Positions 53,285 to 62,647 of a stretch of 64,000 nucleotides of DNA are shown piece after piece. A program made the translations under genes and the position numbers. The stretch spans positions 992,001 to 1,056,000 of the forward strand of contig NZ_JBKKJT010000001.1 in NCBI RefSeq assembly GCF_046614675.1, read 5' to 3'. Under the pieces are notes generated by a model. That model did no database searches and was not told the origin of the DNA. It saw only the letters and a program-made list of their open reading frames with translations. How positions within the stretch are numbered: the stretch's first letter is position 1; each line of letters starts with the position of its first letter. The stretch is from Chryseobacterium cupriresistens (lineage in GTDB: Bacteria > Bacteroidota > Bacteroidia > Flavobacteriales > Weeksellaceae).

Positions 53285-54424
53285 GTGAAAGAAATTTACG
53301 GATTTACTCATTATTCCTTTTTTACGGAAATGTCCGAGCTGGCAGCCAGGCACGGAAGCTTTGATCTTTCTCTGGGACTTCCCGATTTTGATATTGATGA
53401 ACGCCTGAAAGTATTTTTAAAGGAAGCTGCTGAGCACAACACGCATCACTATGAACCTCTTGCAGGCAATCCTCTGCTGATGGAGAGCATTATCAGATTC
53501 AATGCAAAACGAACTCATCAAATAACGGTTACCACAAAGGAAATCACGATTGTACCCTGTGCAACCTTTGCTTTATATACTGCACTTAAATCAATTCTGA
53601 ATCAAGGTAATGAAGTTATCATTATTCAACCTTCATACTACACTTATGGGCCAGCTGTTGTTATGAATAGAGGAATTCCTGTTTATTATGATCTTGATGG
53701 TGATTTTACCATAGATTGGGATCTGTTTAAAGACTGTATTACTGAAAAGACAAGAGCAGTCATTGTCAACTCTCCCCAGAATCCAACCGGAAAAATATGG
53801 AAAAAAGAAGACTGGAATCAGCTCTATGAACTGATCAAAGACCGTGATATTTATTTGATTTCAGAAGAAATATATGATACTTATTGTTATGATGAAACTG
53901 AACATTACAGTTCTTTCATCCATCCTGAACTCAGGAAAAAGACTTTCTGTATTTTTTCTTTTGGTAAAATGTTTCATACTTCGGGATGGAAAGTGAGTTA
54001 TATGCTTGCTTCAGAAGTTTTAACAACAAGATTTCAATGTCATCAACAGTATATTTCTTACAGTGCCAATGCTCCTGCACAATATGCTATCGCAAAATAT
54101 CTCGACGTATTTGATCCGGATCTCAATAAAAAACTCATGCAGAAAAAAAGAGATATTTTTAATGAAATGATTAAAGAAACACCGCTTCAGATCGAACAAC
54201 AAGCGGAAGGAAGTGTTTTTCAGGTTGTTAATTTCAGGACTATTTCTAAAAGCATGACAGATGTAGAGTTTTCAAAATGGCTTACCATTGATAAGAAGGT
54301 TTCCTGTCTTCCACTTTCTGCATTTTATAATTCAAGGGAGAATTCTGATTATGTCAGGTTTAGTTTTGCTAAAAAAGATGAATTGATTATTCAGGCTTTG
54401 GAGCATTTGAAAAGAAGTCTTTAA
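53285..54424 (+). CDS. Class I/II aminotransferase, methionine aminotransferase-like
   Basis: A 379-residue PLP enzyme of the YbdL/methionine aminotransferase group. Elements seen are SLGLPDFD near the start, the NSPQNPTGKIW stretch, EEIYDTY, the Schiff-base lysine Lys228 in FSFGKMFHTSGWK, and the closing VRFSFAKKD. The start is GTG at 53285; upstream lies AT-rich sequence with a TATATTTG (53260-53267) that could be a -7 box. Probably a methionine or aromatic amino-acid transaminase. Confidence 0.9.
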   Translation: MKEIYGFTHYSFFTEMSELAARHGSFDLSLGLPDFDIDERLKVFLKEAAEHNTHHYEPLAGNPLLMESIIRFNAKRTHQITVTTKEITIVPCATFALYTALKSILNQGNEVIIIQPSYYTYGPAVVMNRGIPVYYDLDGDFTIDWDLFKDCITEKTRAVIVNSPQNPTGKIWKKEDWNQLYELIKDRDIYLISEEIYDTYCYDETEHYSSFIHPELRKKTFCIFSFGKMFHTSGWKVSYMLASEVLTTRFQCHQQYISYSANAPAQYAIAKYLDVFDPDLNKKLMQKKRDIFNEMIKETPLQIEQQAEGSVFQVVNFRTISKSMTDVEFSKWLTIDKKVSCLPLSAFYNSRENSDYVRFSFAKKDELIIQALEHLKRSL

Positions 54425-54445
54425 TTTTTCTGGATTTGCTTTTCC

Positions 54446-54473
54446 CAAAGATCACACAGATTTTCACAGATGA
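54446..54473. repeat. Short repeat-like fragment between aminotransferase and pyrophosphatase genes
   Basis: Contains two ACAGAT units in AAAGATCACACAGATTTTCACAGATGATG. Sequences of this type recur in Flavobacteriia intergenic regions, so this may be a remnant of an interspersed repeat; a second full copy is not seen in this window. Confidence 0.35.
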
Positions 54474-54502
54474 TGGTGGATATTTTTAGACTGTATTTAT
54501 AA

Positions 54503-54534
54503 TACAAAAGCACCGCCATAGCGATGCTTTTGTA
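54503..54534. terminator. Bidirectional terminator between aminotransferase and pyrophosphatase genes
   Basis: Outer stem TACAAAAGCA / TGCTTTTGTA and inner stem CGC / GCG with a CATA loop. It separates two convergent genes. Confidence 0.85.
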
Positions 54535-54551
54535 CTATTTTCACATTGATT

Positions 54552-57284
54552 TTAAAGAGCCAATACTCTTACATCAATTCTTCTGTTTTTTGCTTTGCAT
54601 TCATCAGTATCATTAGCTTCACAAACAGGATGCTGTGAACCATATCCTTCTGCTTCTATTCTGTCTCCGGAAATACCTAGTTCGAGCAGTTTAAGTTTGG
54701 CTGTCTGCGCTCTCAGATTGGATAATTTAAGGTTACTGTCCTCGTTACCACTGTTGTCTGTATATCCGCCCAATTTTATTTTCAGATCAGGATAAGCATT
54801 TAAAATTTCCGCCAGTGTATTAAGCTGAAGCGCGGATTCTGCTTTCAGATCGCTGGAACCTGTTTCAAAATAAAGGTTTTCAATGGTGTACCATTTATTG
54901 GGATCTAAAGCCGATTTATCTTTTTGTTTCACCACATTATAAAGCTGGTAAAGCTGGCTTCCATCCCCTATGGCAATTGTTTTACCTCCATTCAGTTTTA
55001 TTTTCTGGATATTTCCTGTTTCATACACAAAGTCCCCGTTTTCGTTAAGATATCCCTTAATTTCTCCGGGAACAGCAGTAATGATCGGAGTCTCGCCACT
55101 TGCAGCTGTTGTCATACCGGAAACTCCTGTAAGGCTTTCAATTTTTGCTTTTCTGTTAGCTTCAATTTTATCTTTATGCAAAACAGCTAAAGTAGGTGCA
55201 ATCACCAGAGAAACGATTGACATTAATTTGATCAGGATGTTCATCGATGGTCCTGATGTATCTTTAAACGGATCTCCCACCGTATCACCTGTTACAGATG
55301 CTTTGTGTGGTTCTGAACCTTTATAATACGTCTGTCCATTAATATCAACTCCTTTTTCGAAGGATTTTTTCGCATTGTCCCACGCGCCTCCTGCGTTATT
55401 CTGAAACATTCCCATTAAGACACCACATACTGTAGCTCCCGCCAGGAATCCTCCTAATACTTCAGGTCCGAAAATAAAACCGATTAATAAAGGAGAAACG
55501 ATAGCAATCGCACCAGGCAGCATCATTTTTCTGATGGACGCATCGGTAGAAATGGCTACACATTTTTCATATTCCGGTTGCGCTTTCCCTTCCAGAATTC
55601 CCGGAATTTCACGGAATTGTCTTCTTACTTCTTCTACCATTGCCATAGCAGCCTGTCCTACTGCGGTAATCGCCAATGAGGAGAAGATAAACGGAATCAT
55701 CCCACCTACAAAAAGTCCGGCAAGAACATCTGCTCTGTAAATATCAATACCATCAATTCCTGCAATTCCTACAAAAGCAGCAAATAAGGCCAATGCTGTT
55801 AAAGCAGCTGAAGCAATGGCAAATCCTTTTCCTGTAGCAGCCGTTGTATTTCCTACGGCATCCAGAATATCTGTTTTTTCACGTACTTCTTTGGGAAGTT
55901 CACTCATCTCAGCAATACCTCCGGCATTATCTGCAATAGGTCCAAAAGCATCAATAGCAAGCTGCATGGCTGTGGTAGCCATCATTCCAGCTGCGGCAAT
56001 TGCCACTCCATAAAGCCCGGCACACAGATAAGAACCATAAATTCCTCCCGCCAATACAATAATAGGAAGCAAAGTAGATTCCATTCCCACGGAAAGCCCA
56101 CCGATAATATTGGTTGCATGCCCTGTAGAAGATTGTCTCACAATACTGGAAACGGGTCTTTTCCCCATGGCAGTGTAATATTCTGTAATAATGCTCATTA
56201 AAGTTCCCACTACCAGACCTACCATGATAGCTCCGAATACACCCATTTTCGTAAACTCATGACCTCTGAGAACCATTTTTTCAGGAAGGATATACGTTAC
56301 CAGGAAATAGGAAGCAATAGCCGTAATCACAATACTTCCCCAGTTTCCAAGATTTAATGCATTTTGTACGCTGGAAGTGGATGAGCCTTCATTATCATTA
56401 ATTTTCACAAATAAAGTTCCGATCATTGAAAATATAATTCCTGTTCCTGCAATCAGCATCGGTAAAAGAATCGGGGCAAAGCCTCCGAAGGCGTCATCAG
56501 AAATGGTTTCTCTCCCCAATACCATAGTAGCCAGAACCGTTGCAACATAAGATCCAAAGAGGTCTGCACCCATTCCTGCAACATCTCCTACATTGTCTCC
56601 AACGTTATCTGCAATGGTAGCCGGGTTTCGGGGATCGTCTTCGGGAATTCCGGCCTCCACTTTTCCCACAAGGTCAGCACCTACGTCTGCCGCTTTTGTA
56701 TAAATACCGCCTCCTACTCTTGCAAAAAGGGCGATAGATTCAGCACCAAGAGAAAATCCGGTGAGAATTTCAATGGTTCTTTCCATTTCGTGGGAATCTA
56801 CGGTAGCTTCAGGGGCAAAAATCTGCTTAATGATCAGAAATAAAGCACCTAATCCTAAAACAGCAAGACCAGCGACTCCCATTCCCATCACAGAACCTCC
56901 GGTAAAAGATACTTTAAGGGCTTTTGACAGTGAAGTTCTTGCCGCTTCAGCTGTTCTGACATTAGCTTTGGTAGCGATTTTCATTCCGATAAAACCTGCA
57001 CATGCTGAGAAAATAGCACCTACTACAAAGGCAATTCCTATACTCCAGTGTGAATTGGCATTACTTGATCCCATCACTGCCAGTAAAATGGCAACGACTA
57101 CAACAAAGTACGTTAAGATTTTGTATTCAGCCTTTAGAAAAGCCATTGCACCATCTGCAATGTGGCCGCTGATTGTTTTCATTTTTTCATTTCCGGCATT
57201 CTGTTTATTGACCCAGCTGCTCTGAAGAAATGTATAAAGCAAAGCTATGACACCAAAAATTGGCACTAACACAAATAGATCCAT
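54552..57284 (-). CDS. hppA: Sodium-translocating membrane pyrophosphatase with C-terminal OmpA domain
   Basis: A 910-residue fusion. The first 700 residues are a full membrane pyrophosphatase: DVGADLVGKVEAGIPEDDPRNPATIADNVGDNVGD near the middle, GGAWDNAKK, and SVTGDTVGDPFKDTSGP. The GNTTAATGKG motif has Ala where K+-independent enzymes have Lys, so K+ is needed and Na+ pumping is likely. After a linker (about 700-797) comes an OmpA-like domain (about 798-910, FETGSSDL, YTDNSGNED, NRRID). Membrane pyrophosphatases have a periplasmic C-terminus, so it could bind peptidoglycan. The fusion is in one frame with no break. Confidence 0.95.
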   Translation of the reverse strand: MDLFVLVPIFGVIALLYTFLQSSWVNKQNAGNEKMKTISGHIADGAMAFLKAEYKILTYFVVVVAILLAVMGSSNANSHWSIGIAFVVGAIFSACAGFIGMKIATKANVRTAEAARTSLSKALKVSFTGGSVMGMGVAGLAVLGLGALFLIIKQIFAPEATVDSHEMERTIEILTGFSLGAESIALFARVGGGIYTKAADVGADLVGKVEAGIPEDDPRNPATIADNVGDNVGDVAGMGADLFGSYVATVLATMVLGRETISDDAFGGFAPILLPMLIAGTGIIFSMIGTLFVKINDNEGSSTSSVQNALNLGNWGSIVITAIASYFLVTYILPEKMVLRGHEFTKMGVFGAIMVGLVVGTLMSIITEYYTAMGKRPVSSIVRQSSTGHATNIIGGLSVGMESTLLPIIVLAGGIYGSYLCAGLYGVAIAAAGMMATTAMQLAIDAFGPIADNAGGIAEMSELPKEVREKTDILDAVGNTTAATGKGFAIASAALTALALFAAFVGIAGIDGIDIYRADVLAGLFVGGMIPFIFSSLAITAVGQAAMAMVEEVRRQFREIPGILEGKAQPEYEKCVAISTDASIRKMMLPGAIAIVSPLLIGFIFGPEVLGGFLAGATVCGVLMGMFQNNAGGAWDNAKKSFEKGVDINGQTYYKGSEPHKASVTGDTVGDPFKDTSGPSMNILIKLMSIVSLVIAPTLAVLHKDKIEANRKAKIESLTGVSGMTTAASGETPIITAVPGEIKGYLNENGDFVYETGNIQKIKLNGGKTIAIGDGSQLYQLYNVVKQKDKSALDPNKWYTIENLYFETGSSDLKAESALQLNTLAEILNAYPDLKIKLGGYTDNSGNEDSNLKLSNLRAQTAKLKLLELGISGDRIEAEGYGSQHPVCEANDTDECKAKNRRIDVRVLAL

Positions 57285-57382
57285 AGTTTATTATTTTATA
57301 TTAAAAAATTGAGATTAGTCTTATAAATATAATGAAATTATAAACACGCAATAAAATTCACTAATAATAATCTATTATTTTG

Positions 57383-57390
57383 TAAATTTG
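57383..57390 (+). promoter_or_regulatory. Possible -7 box upstream of the amidohydrolase gene
   Basis: TAAATTTG matches TAnnTTTG, 29 bases before the ATG. No TTG -33 box at 17-23 bases. Confidence 0.35.
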
Positions 57391-57419
57391 TTTCTCACTG
57401 TAATTTGAATTAATTATTT

Positions 57420-59141
57420 ATGAAAAGGATTTTATATACTCTTTTTTTATCTGTAAGCATAAGCAGTTGCCATAATAAGATACCTAAAGAAAAAGCTGAA
57501 ATTCTCTATTTCGGAGGTCCTATTATAACCATGGAGGATTCTCTTCCGCAAGTTGAAGCAGTAGCAGTTAAAGACGGGAAAATACTTTTTGCCGGAACAA
57601 AATCGGAGGCAGAACGTTTTTCAGAACCGGCCACTAAAATGATTAATTTAAATGGAAAAACCCTTCTTCCCGGTTTTATAGATGTTCATGGGCATCTTAC
57701 TTCAAGAGCAGGAATTATGGATGCTGTAGATCTGTCTCCCGACCCCTATGGCACGGTGAATTCAATCAAAGATTTGCAGAATACAATTAAAAACTATATC
57801 AAAAACAATAAAATTACCGGTCAGCAGCCCATTATCGGAAATGGGTATGATGATGCGATTATGACAGAGCACCGTCATCCTACAAAAACAGAACTGGATG
57901 CCATCAGCAAAACCAATCCTATTATTGTTATTCATGCTTCGGGCCATGCCAGCGTTGCAAACAGCGCCATGTTACAACTGCTGGGAATAACAGAGTCATC
58001 AAAAGATCCTGAAGGAGGACACATTGGCAGGGACAAAAAAACAGGAAAACTGAACGGAAAACTAGAAGAGAATGCCAGTTTCACTGCTTTATTGACCTTA
58101 ACGGAAAAAATGAATACAGGCAAAGATCCTCAGGCTCACGCCATGGAAAACCTGATGAAGGCTCAGGATGAATGGCTCAGCTATGGACAGACTACCATTT
58201 GTGATGGGAGAACAATGGGCGAAAGTGTTGCTCTGTTAGAAAAGGCAGCATCTCAACATCTTTTTAAAGCTGATGTTGTATACTTTCCCGATTATGAATA
58301 TTTCAAAAAGGATTTCAACAGTTTCAGACCAAAATATATGAAATATGAAAACCGCTTGAAACTGGCCGGGTTCAAATTTTCTGATGACGGTTCTCCACAA
58401 GGTAAAACGGCCTGGCTCACTCAGCCTTATTTAGTTCCACCTGAAGGTCAATCTAAAGATTACAAAGGATTTCCCATCTTTACGGATGAAACGTTATATA
58501 ACGACCTGAAAACACTTTTCCAGAATCATATAACCGCACAGCTTCATGTGAATGGAGATGCTGCAATAGATCAGGCTATACGGGTTATTAAAAGGTTAAA
58601 AGATGAAAATATTTACCATCCGGAATTGCGGGCAACGTTAATTCATGTGCAAAACAGCCGCCCGGATCACATCCAAAAGATAAAAGAACTAGGGATAATT
58701 CCTTCTTACTTTTCTACTCATGCGTATTTATGGGGAGACTGGCATTATTCAAGTGTTTTCGGTCCTGAAAGAGCTGCTTTTATAAGTCCCGCCAACTCAG
58801 CATTAAAAACAGGAATTACGTTTACCATTCATCATGACGCCCCGGTTACACCACCCGATCTGATTACCGCAGTTTATGCAGCAGTGAATAGAAAGACGCG
58901 TTCGGGAATGATCTTAGGACCTAATGAAAGAATCACTCCCATGGAAGCTTTAAAAGCGATTACCATTAACGGAGCCTATCAGTTGCAGGAAGAAAATAAA
59001 AAAGGTTCTATTAAAGCAGGTAAAATGGCTGACTTTGTTATTCTTGATCAGAATCCTTTAACGATAAGCCCTGAAAATCTCAGAAATATTAAGGTGCTTG
59101 AAACGATAAAAGAAGGAAATTCCGTATACAAAAGAAACTGA
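57420..59141 (+). CDS. YtcJ-like amidohydrolase lipoprotein
   Basis: A 573-residue amidohydrolase. The lipoprotein signal ends in SVSISSCHNK. The metal motif is FIDVHGHL (about 83-90), and later His elements appear in TAQLHVNG and THAYLWGDWHYS; the end has the KAGKMADFVILDQNP closing strand of the family. The substrate is unknown; exoenzyme YtcJ-like members act on N-acyl or amide groups. Envelope-attached, on the plus strand between the two pyrophosphatase genes. Confidence 0.9.
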   Translation: MKRILYTLFLSVSISSCHNKIPKEKAEILYFGGPIITMEDSLPQVEAVAVKDGKILFAGTKSEAERFSEPATKMINLNGKTLLPGFIDVHGHLTSRAGIMDAVDLSPDPYGTVNSIKDLQNTIKNYIKNNKITGQQPIIGNGYDDAIMTEHRHPTKTELDAISKTNPIIVIHASGHASVANSAMLQLLGITESSKDPEGGHIGRDKKTGKLNGKLEENASFTALLTLTEKMNTGKDPQAHAMENLMKAQDEWLSYGQTTICDGRTMGESVALLEKAASQHLFKADVVYFPDYEYFKKDFNSFRPKYMKYENRLKLAGFKFSDDGSPQGKTAWLTQPYLVPPEGQSKDYKGFPIFTDETLYNDLKTLFQNHITAQLHVNGDAAIDQAIRVIKRLKDENIYHPELRATLIHVQNSRPDHIQKIKELGIIPSYFSTHAYLWGDWHYSSVFGPERAAFISPANSALKTGITFTIHHDAPVTPPDLITAVYAAVNRKTRSGMILGPNERITPMEALKAITINGAYQLQEENKKGSIKAGKMADFVILDQNPLTISPENLRNIKVLETIKEGNSVYKRN

Positions 59142-59172
59142 ATTTATTGATATCATAAAATATTCACAAAGA

Positions 59173-59200
59173 AAAAGCAGATGAATTTTCATCTGCTTTT
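59173..59200. terminator. Bidirectional terminator between amidohydrolase and ppa
   Basis: A 13-base stem, AAAAGCAGATGAA / TTCATCTGCTTTT, with a two-base loop; T tracts both ways between convergent genes. Confidence 0.88.
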
Positions 59201-59223
59201 TTGTATGCGTTGGGAAGAAAATC

Positions 59224-59835
59224 TTATCCTCCGAATTTTTCTGCGTAATCAGCCTGAGAAGCTTTGATCACTTTTCTTGCGTGCTCAGCTCCGTAAACTT
59301 CCTGGATTCTGCATTTTGCAGGCTCATCCGGTAAGTTTTTATAGGTAAGGAAGTAGTGCATTAATCTTTTTACTTCTGCTTCCGGTAATTCAGAAATATC
59401 TCTGAAGTGTCCGAAAGCGTGGTCATTGATCATTACAGCAACAATTTTATCATCCGCTTCACCACCGTCGATCATTTTGAAACCACCGATTGGAATAGCT
59501 TCCATCAATAAACCTCCTGCATGGATGTTGTGAGAACTTAAAACACAGATATCAAGCGGGTCATGATCTCCCATCGTTACATCATCAGCTCCAGCCTCTA
59601 TAGCAAGTTTCATTACTTCATTGTGGCAGTAAGTTCTAGGAACAAAACCATATAAAGCAGGGATAATGTTAGAGAATTTCTGCGGCCTGTCTACCTTTAA
59701 ATATCCTGTTTCTTTATCTACTTCATATTTAATAGTATCTGAAGGAACAATTTCCACAAATACGTTTACAACATTTGGCGCATCTTCTCCTGCAGAAATT
59801 CCGTGCCATGGATGTGCTTTAAAATTTGGAATCAT
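59224..59835 (-). CDS. ppa: Soluble inorganic pyrophosphatase
   Basis: A 203-residue family I pyrophosphatase. The metal cluster is seen in MGDHDPLDICVL, with EIVPSDTIKYEVDKETG and the following RPQKFSNIIPALYGFVP placing the substrate lysines and tyrosine. It lies 17 bases after the 3' end of the small anchored protein gene on the same strand. With the membrane pyrophosphatase 2 kb away, the organism uses both soluble and membrane PPi hydrolysis. Confidence 0.93.
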   Translation of the reverse strand: MIPNFKAHPWHGISAGEDAPNVVNVFVEIVPSDTIKYEVDKETGYLKVDRPQKFSNIIPALYGFVPRTYCHNEVMKLAIEAGADDVTMGDHDPLDICVLSSHNIHAGGLLMEAIPIGGFKMIDGGEADDKIVAVMINDHAFGHFRDISELPEAEVKRLMHYFLTYKNLPDEPAKCRIQEVYGAEHARKVIKASQADYAEKFGG

Positions 59836-59852
59836 TATTTATCTGTTAATTT

Positions 59853-60365
59853 TTAAGTTATTATTAAAATTTCTTTTCTTAAATCTTCAATGGTTTCAGC
59901 AATATAGTCGTTGCCTTCCATATAGTTCATGATGAAAATCGTTTTGAATTCATCCAGCTGAACTTCTCCTTTTAACCCGTCATAAGTTTTATGAAGCAGT
60001 TCTATAATTGCATTTTTTGAGTCTACGATATTCTTCCAGGAGTTTTTTGTAATGTATAACTGCTGTGAAGAGTTGTATTCAAATTCTTCATTGATCGCCT
60101 TTTCAGTCAGGAAAATAAACTCATGAACGGCCAGTCCCCTGTCGAACCTCTGTATAAGGTTGGAAGGCTTCATTCTGTCCAGAAACAAGGTCATTCTTTC
60201 ATAAGAATGTGCTTTGTTCTCTGAGTTGGATTTCACACTAAGTAATTTGATTTCCTGGTTCTTAAGAGTAATATATGAGTGTACAAATTGTCTGAGCAAA
60301 ACCAGAAAAGGAATTGCAATAATCAATGCAAATGCATAGGGTAAATATCCTGATAGACTCGTCAT
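59853..60365 (-). CDS. Membrane-anchored protein of unknown function
   Basis: A 170-residue protein. I start at the ATG at 60365; a TTG 15 bases upstream is also possible. One membrane helix (about 7-28) is followed by a soluble, mostly helical domain with a KVKS-type basic stretch and an EFIFLTEKAINEEFEYN segment. I do not recognise a family. It lies 24 bases after the polytopic membrane protein gene on the same strand and 17 bases before ppa, so it is probably part of the same transcript. Confidence 0.7.
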   Translation of the reverse strand: MTSLSGYLPYAFALIIAIPFLVLLRQFVHSYITLKNQEIKLLSVKSNSENKAHSYERMTLFLDRMKPSNLIQRFDRGLAVHEFIFLTEKAINEEFEYNSSQQLYITKNSWKNIVDSKNAIIELLHKTYDGLKGEVQLDEFKTIFIMNYMEGNDYIAETIEDLRKEILIIT

Positions 60366-60389
60366 AATTTTAGACTGCAAAATTACTAA

Positions 60390-61565
60390 TTATTTTCCGT
60401 CTTCTAAAGAGTTTTTAAAGATATCCACTTTAGAAATTTGTATATAGACCAAAGCAAGGATAATTATAAGATAAAAGCCAAGCATCATCCTGTTTACCAA
60501 AGACGGAAAAACCAAAAATCTCAGCATGACAGTTGTGTAAATAGCAGCAAAAAACAAGAGCTGAGCCTGATTCTTTTTATTGTAAAACGAGAAGCGATTG
60601 GCTAAAATGATTACAATAAAAATCAATAAGATTGGAAAGTAGGAAGAATTGAACTCCAACATTACATTACTTTTAATAAAGAGAATATAATCTGCAAAGG
60701 AAAACGGATCAGGCTGTGACACAGGATAAATCTGAACTTTGGTAAACTGATTCATAAAAAGTGCAGACCACGAAACCTGATTAAAAGCCTGTATTAAAAA
60801 GAAGGAAAGAAATATATATCCATATGATACCAGTAATGAACCTGTTGTAATCTGAAAGTTATTTCTATAAAAATAAATAAGGGCGTACAGGAATGAATAA
60901 AAAATAAAATATTCAGGCCTTGTAAGCACACACAGCATAGCCAATATGCCTGCGAAAAAGAAATTTTTTCTCACTAAAAATACATAAAAGCTCAAAAGAA
61001 GCAGCAGGCATGATAAGGAATCTGCTGAAACATGCCGGGCCGATTCCGGCAAGGGCTTGAACAGTGAAATTAAAACAGTAAGGATAAAGGCAAGAGGATA
61101 ATTTCTCAGAATTTTTATCAAAAAGCTGAAAATCAGAACCAGAATTAATGCATAAGAGATAACTGAAATCAGGGAGATTGAAGCAGAAGCACTGAAACCA
61201 AGCTTAAACAATGACCAGCCGATAAAATTATAAAAAGGTTTTACCACAAAAAGCTGTAACTCTTCTTCGTAGGCTTTGGGATTTTGCGAGATGATTTTAT
61301 AGTAAGTACTCTCCCCTTTGGCTACTTCCTCAGCCATTGGATTAACAGAACCAAGTCCCGCGAAATCAGGACTTTTTTCTCTCAGTTCGTCATATACCCT
61401 CTGATGAATTTCTTCAATTTTCATTTCAGGATATTCCGTTTTATAGATGAGTCCCATATAGGCTTCCATATCAGTATTGTAGTAATGGTGGGTATACAGG
61501 TAGTATGACATAACGCATACATACATTGAAAATATAAAAACAAGAATATTCTTCTTTTTTCCCAT
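60390..61565 (-). CDS. Polytopic membrane protein, GT-C-like
   Basis: A 391-residue protein with about 10 membrane helices. After the first helix comes a long extracytoplasmic stretch with NTDMEAY. The middle has ARHVSADSLSCLLLLLSF, and then CVLTRPEYFIFYSF, which resembles the architecture of GT-C-fold glycosyltransferases (dolichyl-type sugar donors). This is a structural guess; no sure catalytic motif is seen. Neighbours on the same strand include a PhyH-type dioxygenase and a FemAB-like protein, so a cell-surface sugar or lipid role is possible. Confidence 0.65.
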   Translation of the reverse strand: MGKKKNILVFIFSMYVCVMSYYLYTHHYYNTDMEAYMGLIYKTEYPEMKIEEIHQRVYDELREKSPDFAGLGSVNPMAEEVAKGESTYYKIISQNPKAYEEELQLFVVKPFYNFIGWSLFKLGFSASASISLISVISYALILVLIFSFLIKILRNYPLAFILTVLISLFKPLPESARHVSADSLSCLLLLLSFYVFLVRKNFFFAGILAMLCVLTRPEYFIFYSFLYALIYFYRNNFQITTGSLLVSYGYIFLSFFLIQAFNQVSWSALFMNQFTKVQIYPVSQPDPFSFADYILFIKSNVMLEFNSSYFPILLIFIVIILANRFSFYNKKNQAQLLFFAAIYTTVMLRFLVFPSLVNRMMLGFYLIIILALVYIQISKVDIFKNSLEDGK

Positions 61566-61641
61566 ACACTGATATTAAGAATACAAATGTAAAAAAACTA
61601 TCATTTAAAATGCCTAAAGAAAGTTTTTATGAAGAAGTGCC

Positions 61642-62574
61642 CTAAAGTTCAAACAGAGCAGGTCTTTGTGTTACTTCATGATAACAGACACTATTTTCAT
61701 CAAAGAAATGGTAAACAAGGCTTTTTCTGGTTCTGTTTTTATCTGTGTGAGGTTCTCCGCCGTGAAGAATATTGGCATGCCAGATCAGTAAATCTCCTTT
61801 TTTGGCTTTAAAAATTTCTTTCTTTAAGCCTAATTCTTTTACTTTATCTTCCAGAAAGGTTTCATAGGCTCTGTAGCTTTTCTTGCCGATTTTCAGGGCT
61901 GTACCTTCATTATCATAATCAGAATTCAGGAAATAAGGAAGCTTATGACTTTTAGGAATATAATGAAGCGCTCCGTTACTTTCGTCTACATCTTCCAGGG
62001 CAATCCATACACCTAATAAACCACCTAATGGATACGTGGTCATGTGAATACTGTCAGAATGGGTTTTCTGCTGGCTGCCATTGATAAAATTGATACTTTG
62101 GAAAAGTTTGGATTTTCCGTCAAGCAAAACAGATAAAAATTCTAACAGTTCTTGATCACTTCCAATATTTTTAATGATTTCTGAATGATGGATCGCAAAC
62201 ATCAGTTTTCCTCCGTATATAAATTTCAAAGTCCCATCCTTCATCAGTTTATCAATTTCAGTATTGATTTGATCTGCTGTTTCCGGACTAAGGAAATTTC
62301 TCAGAATCATATACCCATTCTCATCATACTGAAGAGCACTTTCTTTATTTTCTTCAGAAAGCTTCTTAAAAAAAGGGGTTTCCTTCAATTTTGTATAATC
62401 CAGTGTTCTTTCACTAGTTGGAAGATGAGCAAAATCTTTGCTTGAAATACTTGAAAAATAGTTCTTATTGATTCCGTATTTTTTATATAATGGAATATTA
62501 TGCTTTAATTTATTCTTTTTAAACAAGTTATAAAGCATGTATGATAATTTGTACTGACGAATCTGTTGTAACAT
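61642..62574 (-). CDS. Phytanoyl-CoA dioxygenase (PhyH) family protein
   Basis: A 310-residue Fe(II)/2-oxoglutarate oxygenase-like protein. The facial triad is suggested by THSDSIHM (HxD) and LHGGEPHTD (distal His), with an Arg in NRTRKSLVYHF to hold 2-oxoglutarate. An N-terminal helical part (1-75) is unusual for PhyH. The gene is alone between the FemAB-like and the polytopic protein genes with 76-base gaps. Substrate is unknown; lipids or secondary metabolites are typical for the family. Confidence 0.85.
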   Translation of the reverse strand: MLQQIRQYKLSYMLYNLFKKNKLKHNIPLYKKYGINKNYFSSISSKDFAHLPTSERTLDYTKLKETPFFKKLSEENKESALQYDENGYMILRNFLSPETADQINTEIDKLMKDGTLKFIYGGKLMFAIHHSEIIKNIGSDQELLEFLSVLLDGKSKLFQSINFINGSQQKTHSDSIHMTTYPLGGLLGVWIALEDVDESNGALHYIPKSHKLPYFLNSDYDNEGTALKIGKKSYRAYETFLEDKVKELGLKKEIFKAKKGDLLIWHANILHGGEPHTDKNRTRKSLVYHFFDENSVCYHEVTQRPALFEL

Positions 62575-62647
62575 AACTGTTTTACTAAGGATTTTATAAA
62601 GTTACGGAATATTACTTAATTAGAACCAATCTAAACAATGCTTTTCA

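Noticed and set aside
54446..54473. CRISPR-like repeat
   Set aside because: Only two short units with no spacers of even length and no cas genes.
56761..57225. Plus-strand frame of 154 codons inside hppA
   Set aside because: Long antisense frames are common opposite Ala/Gly-rich membrane proteins; there is no start context or domain.
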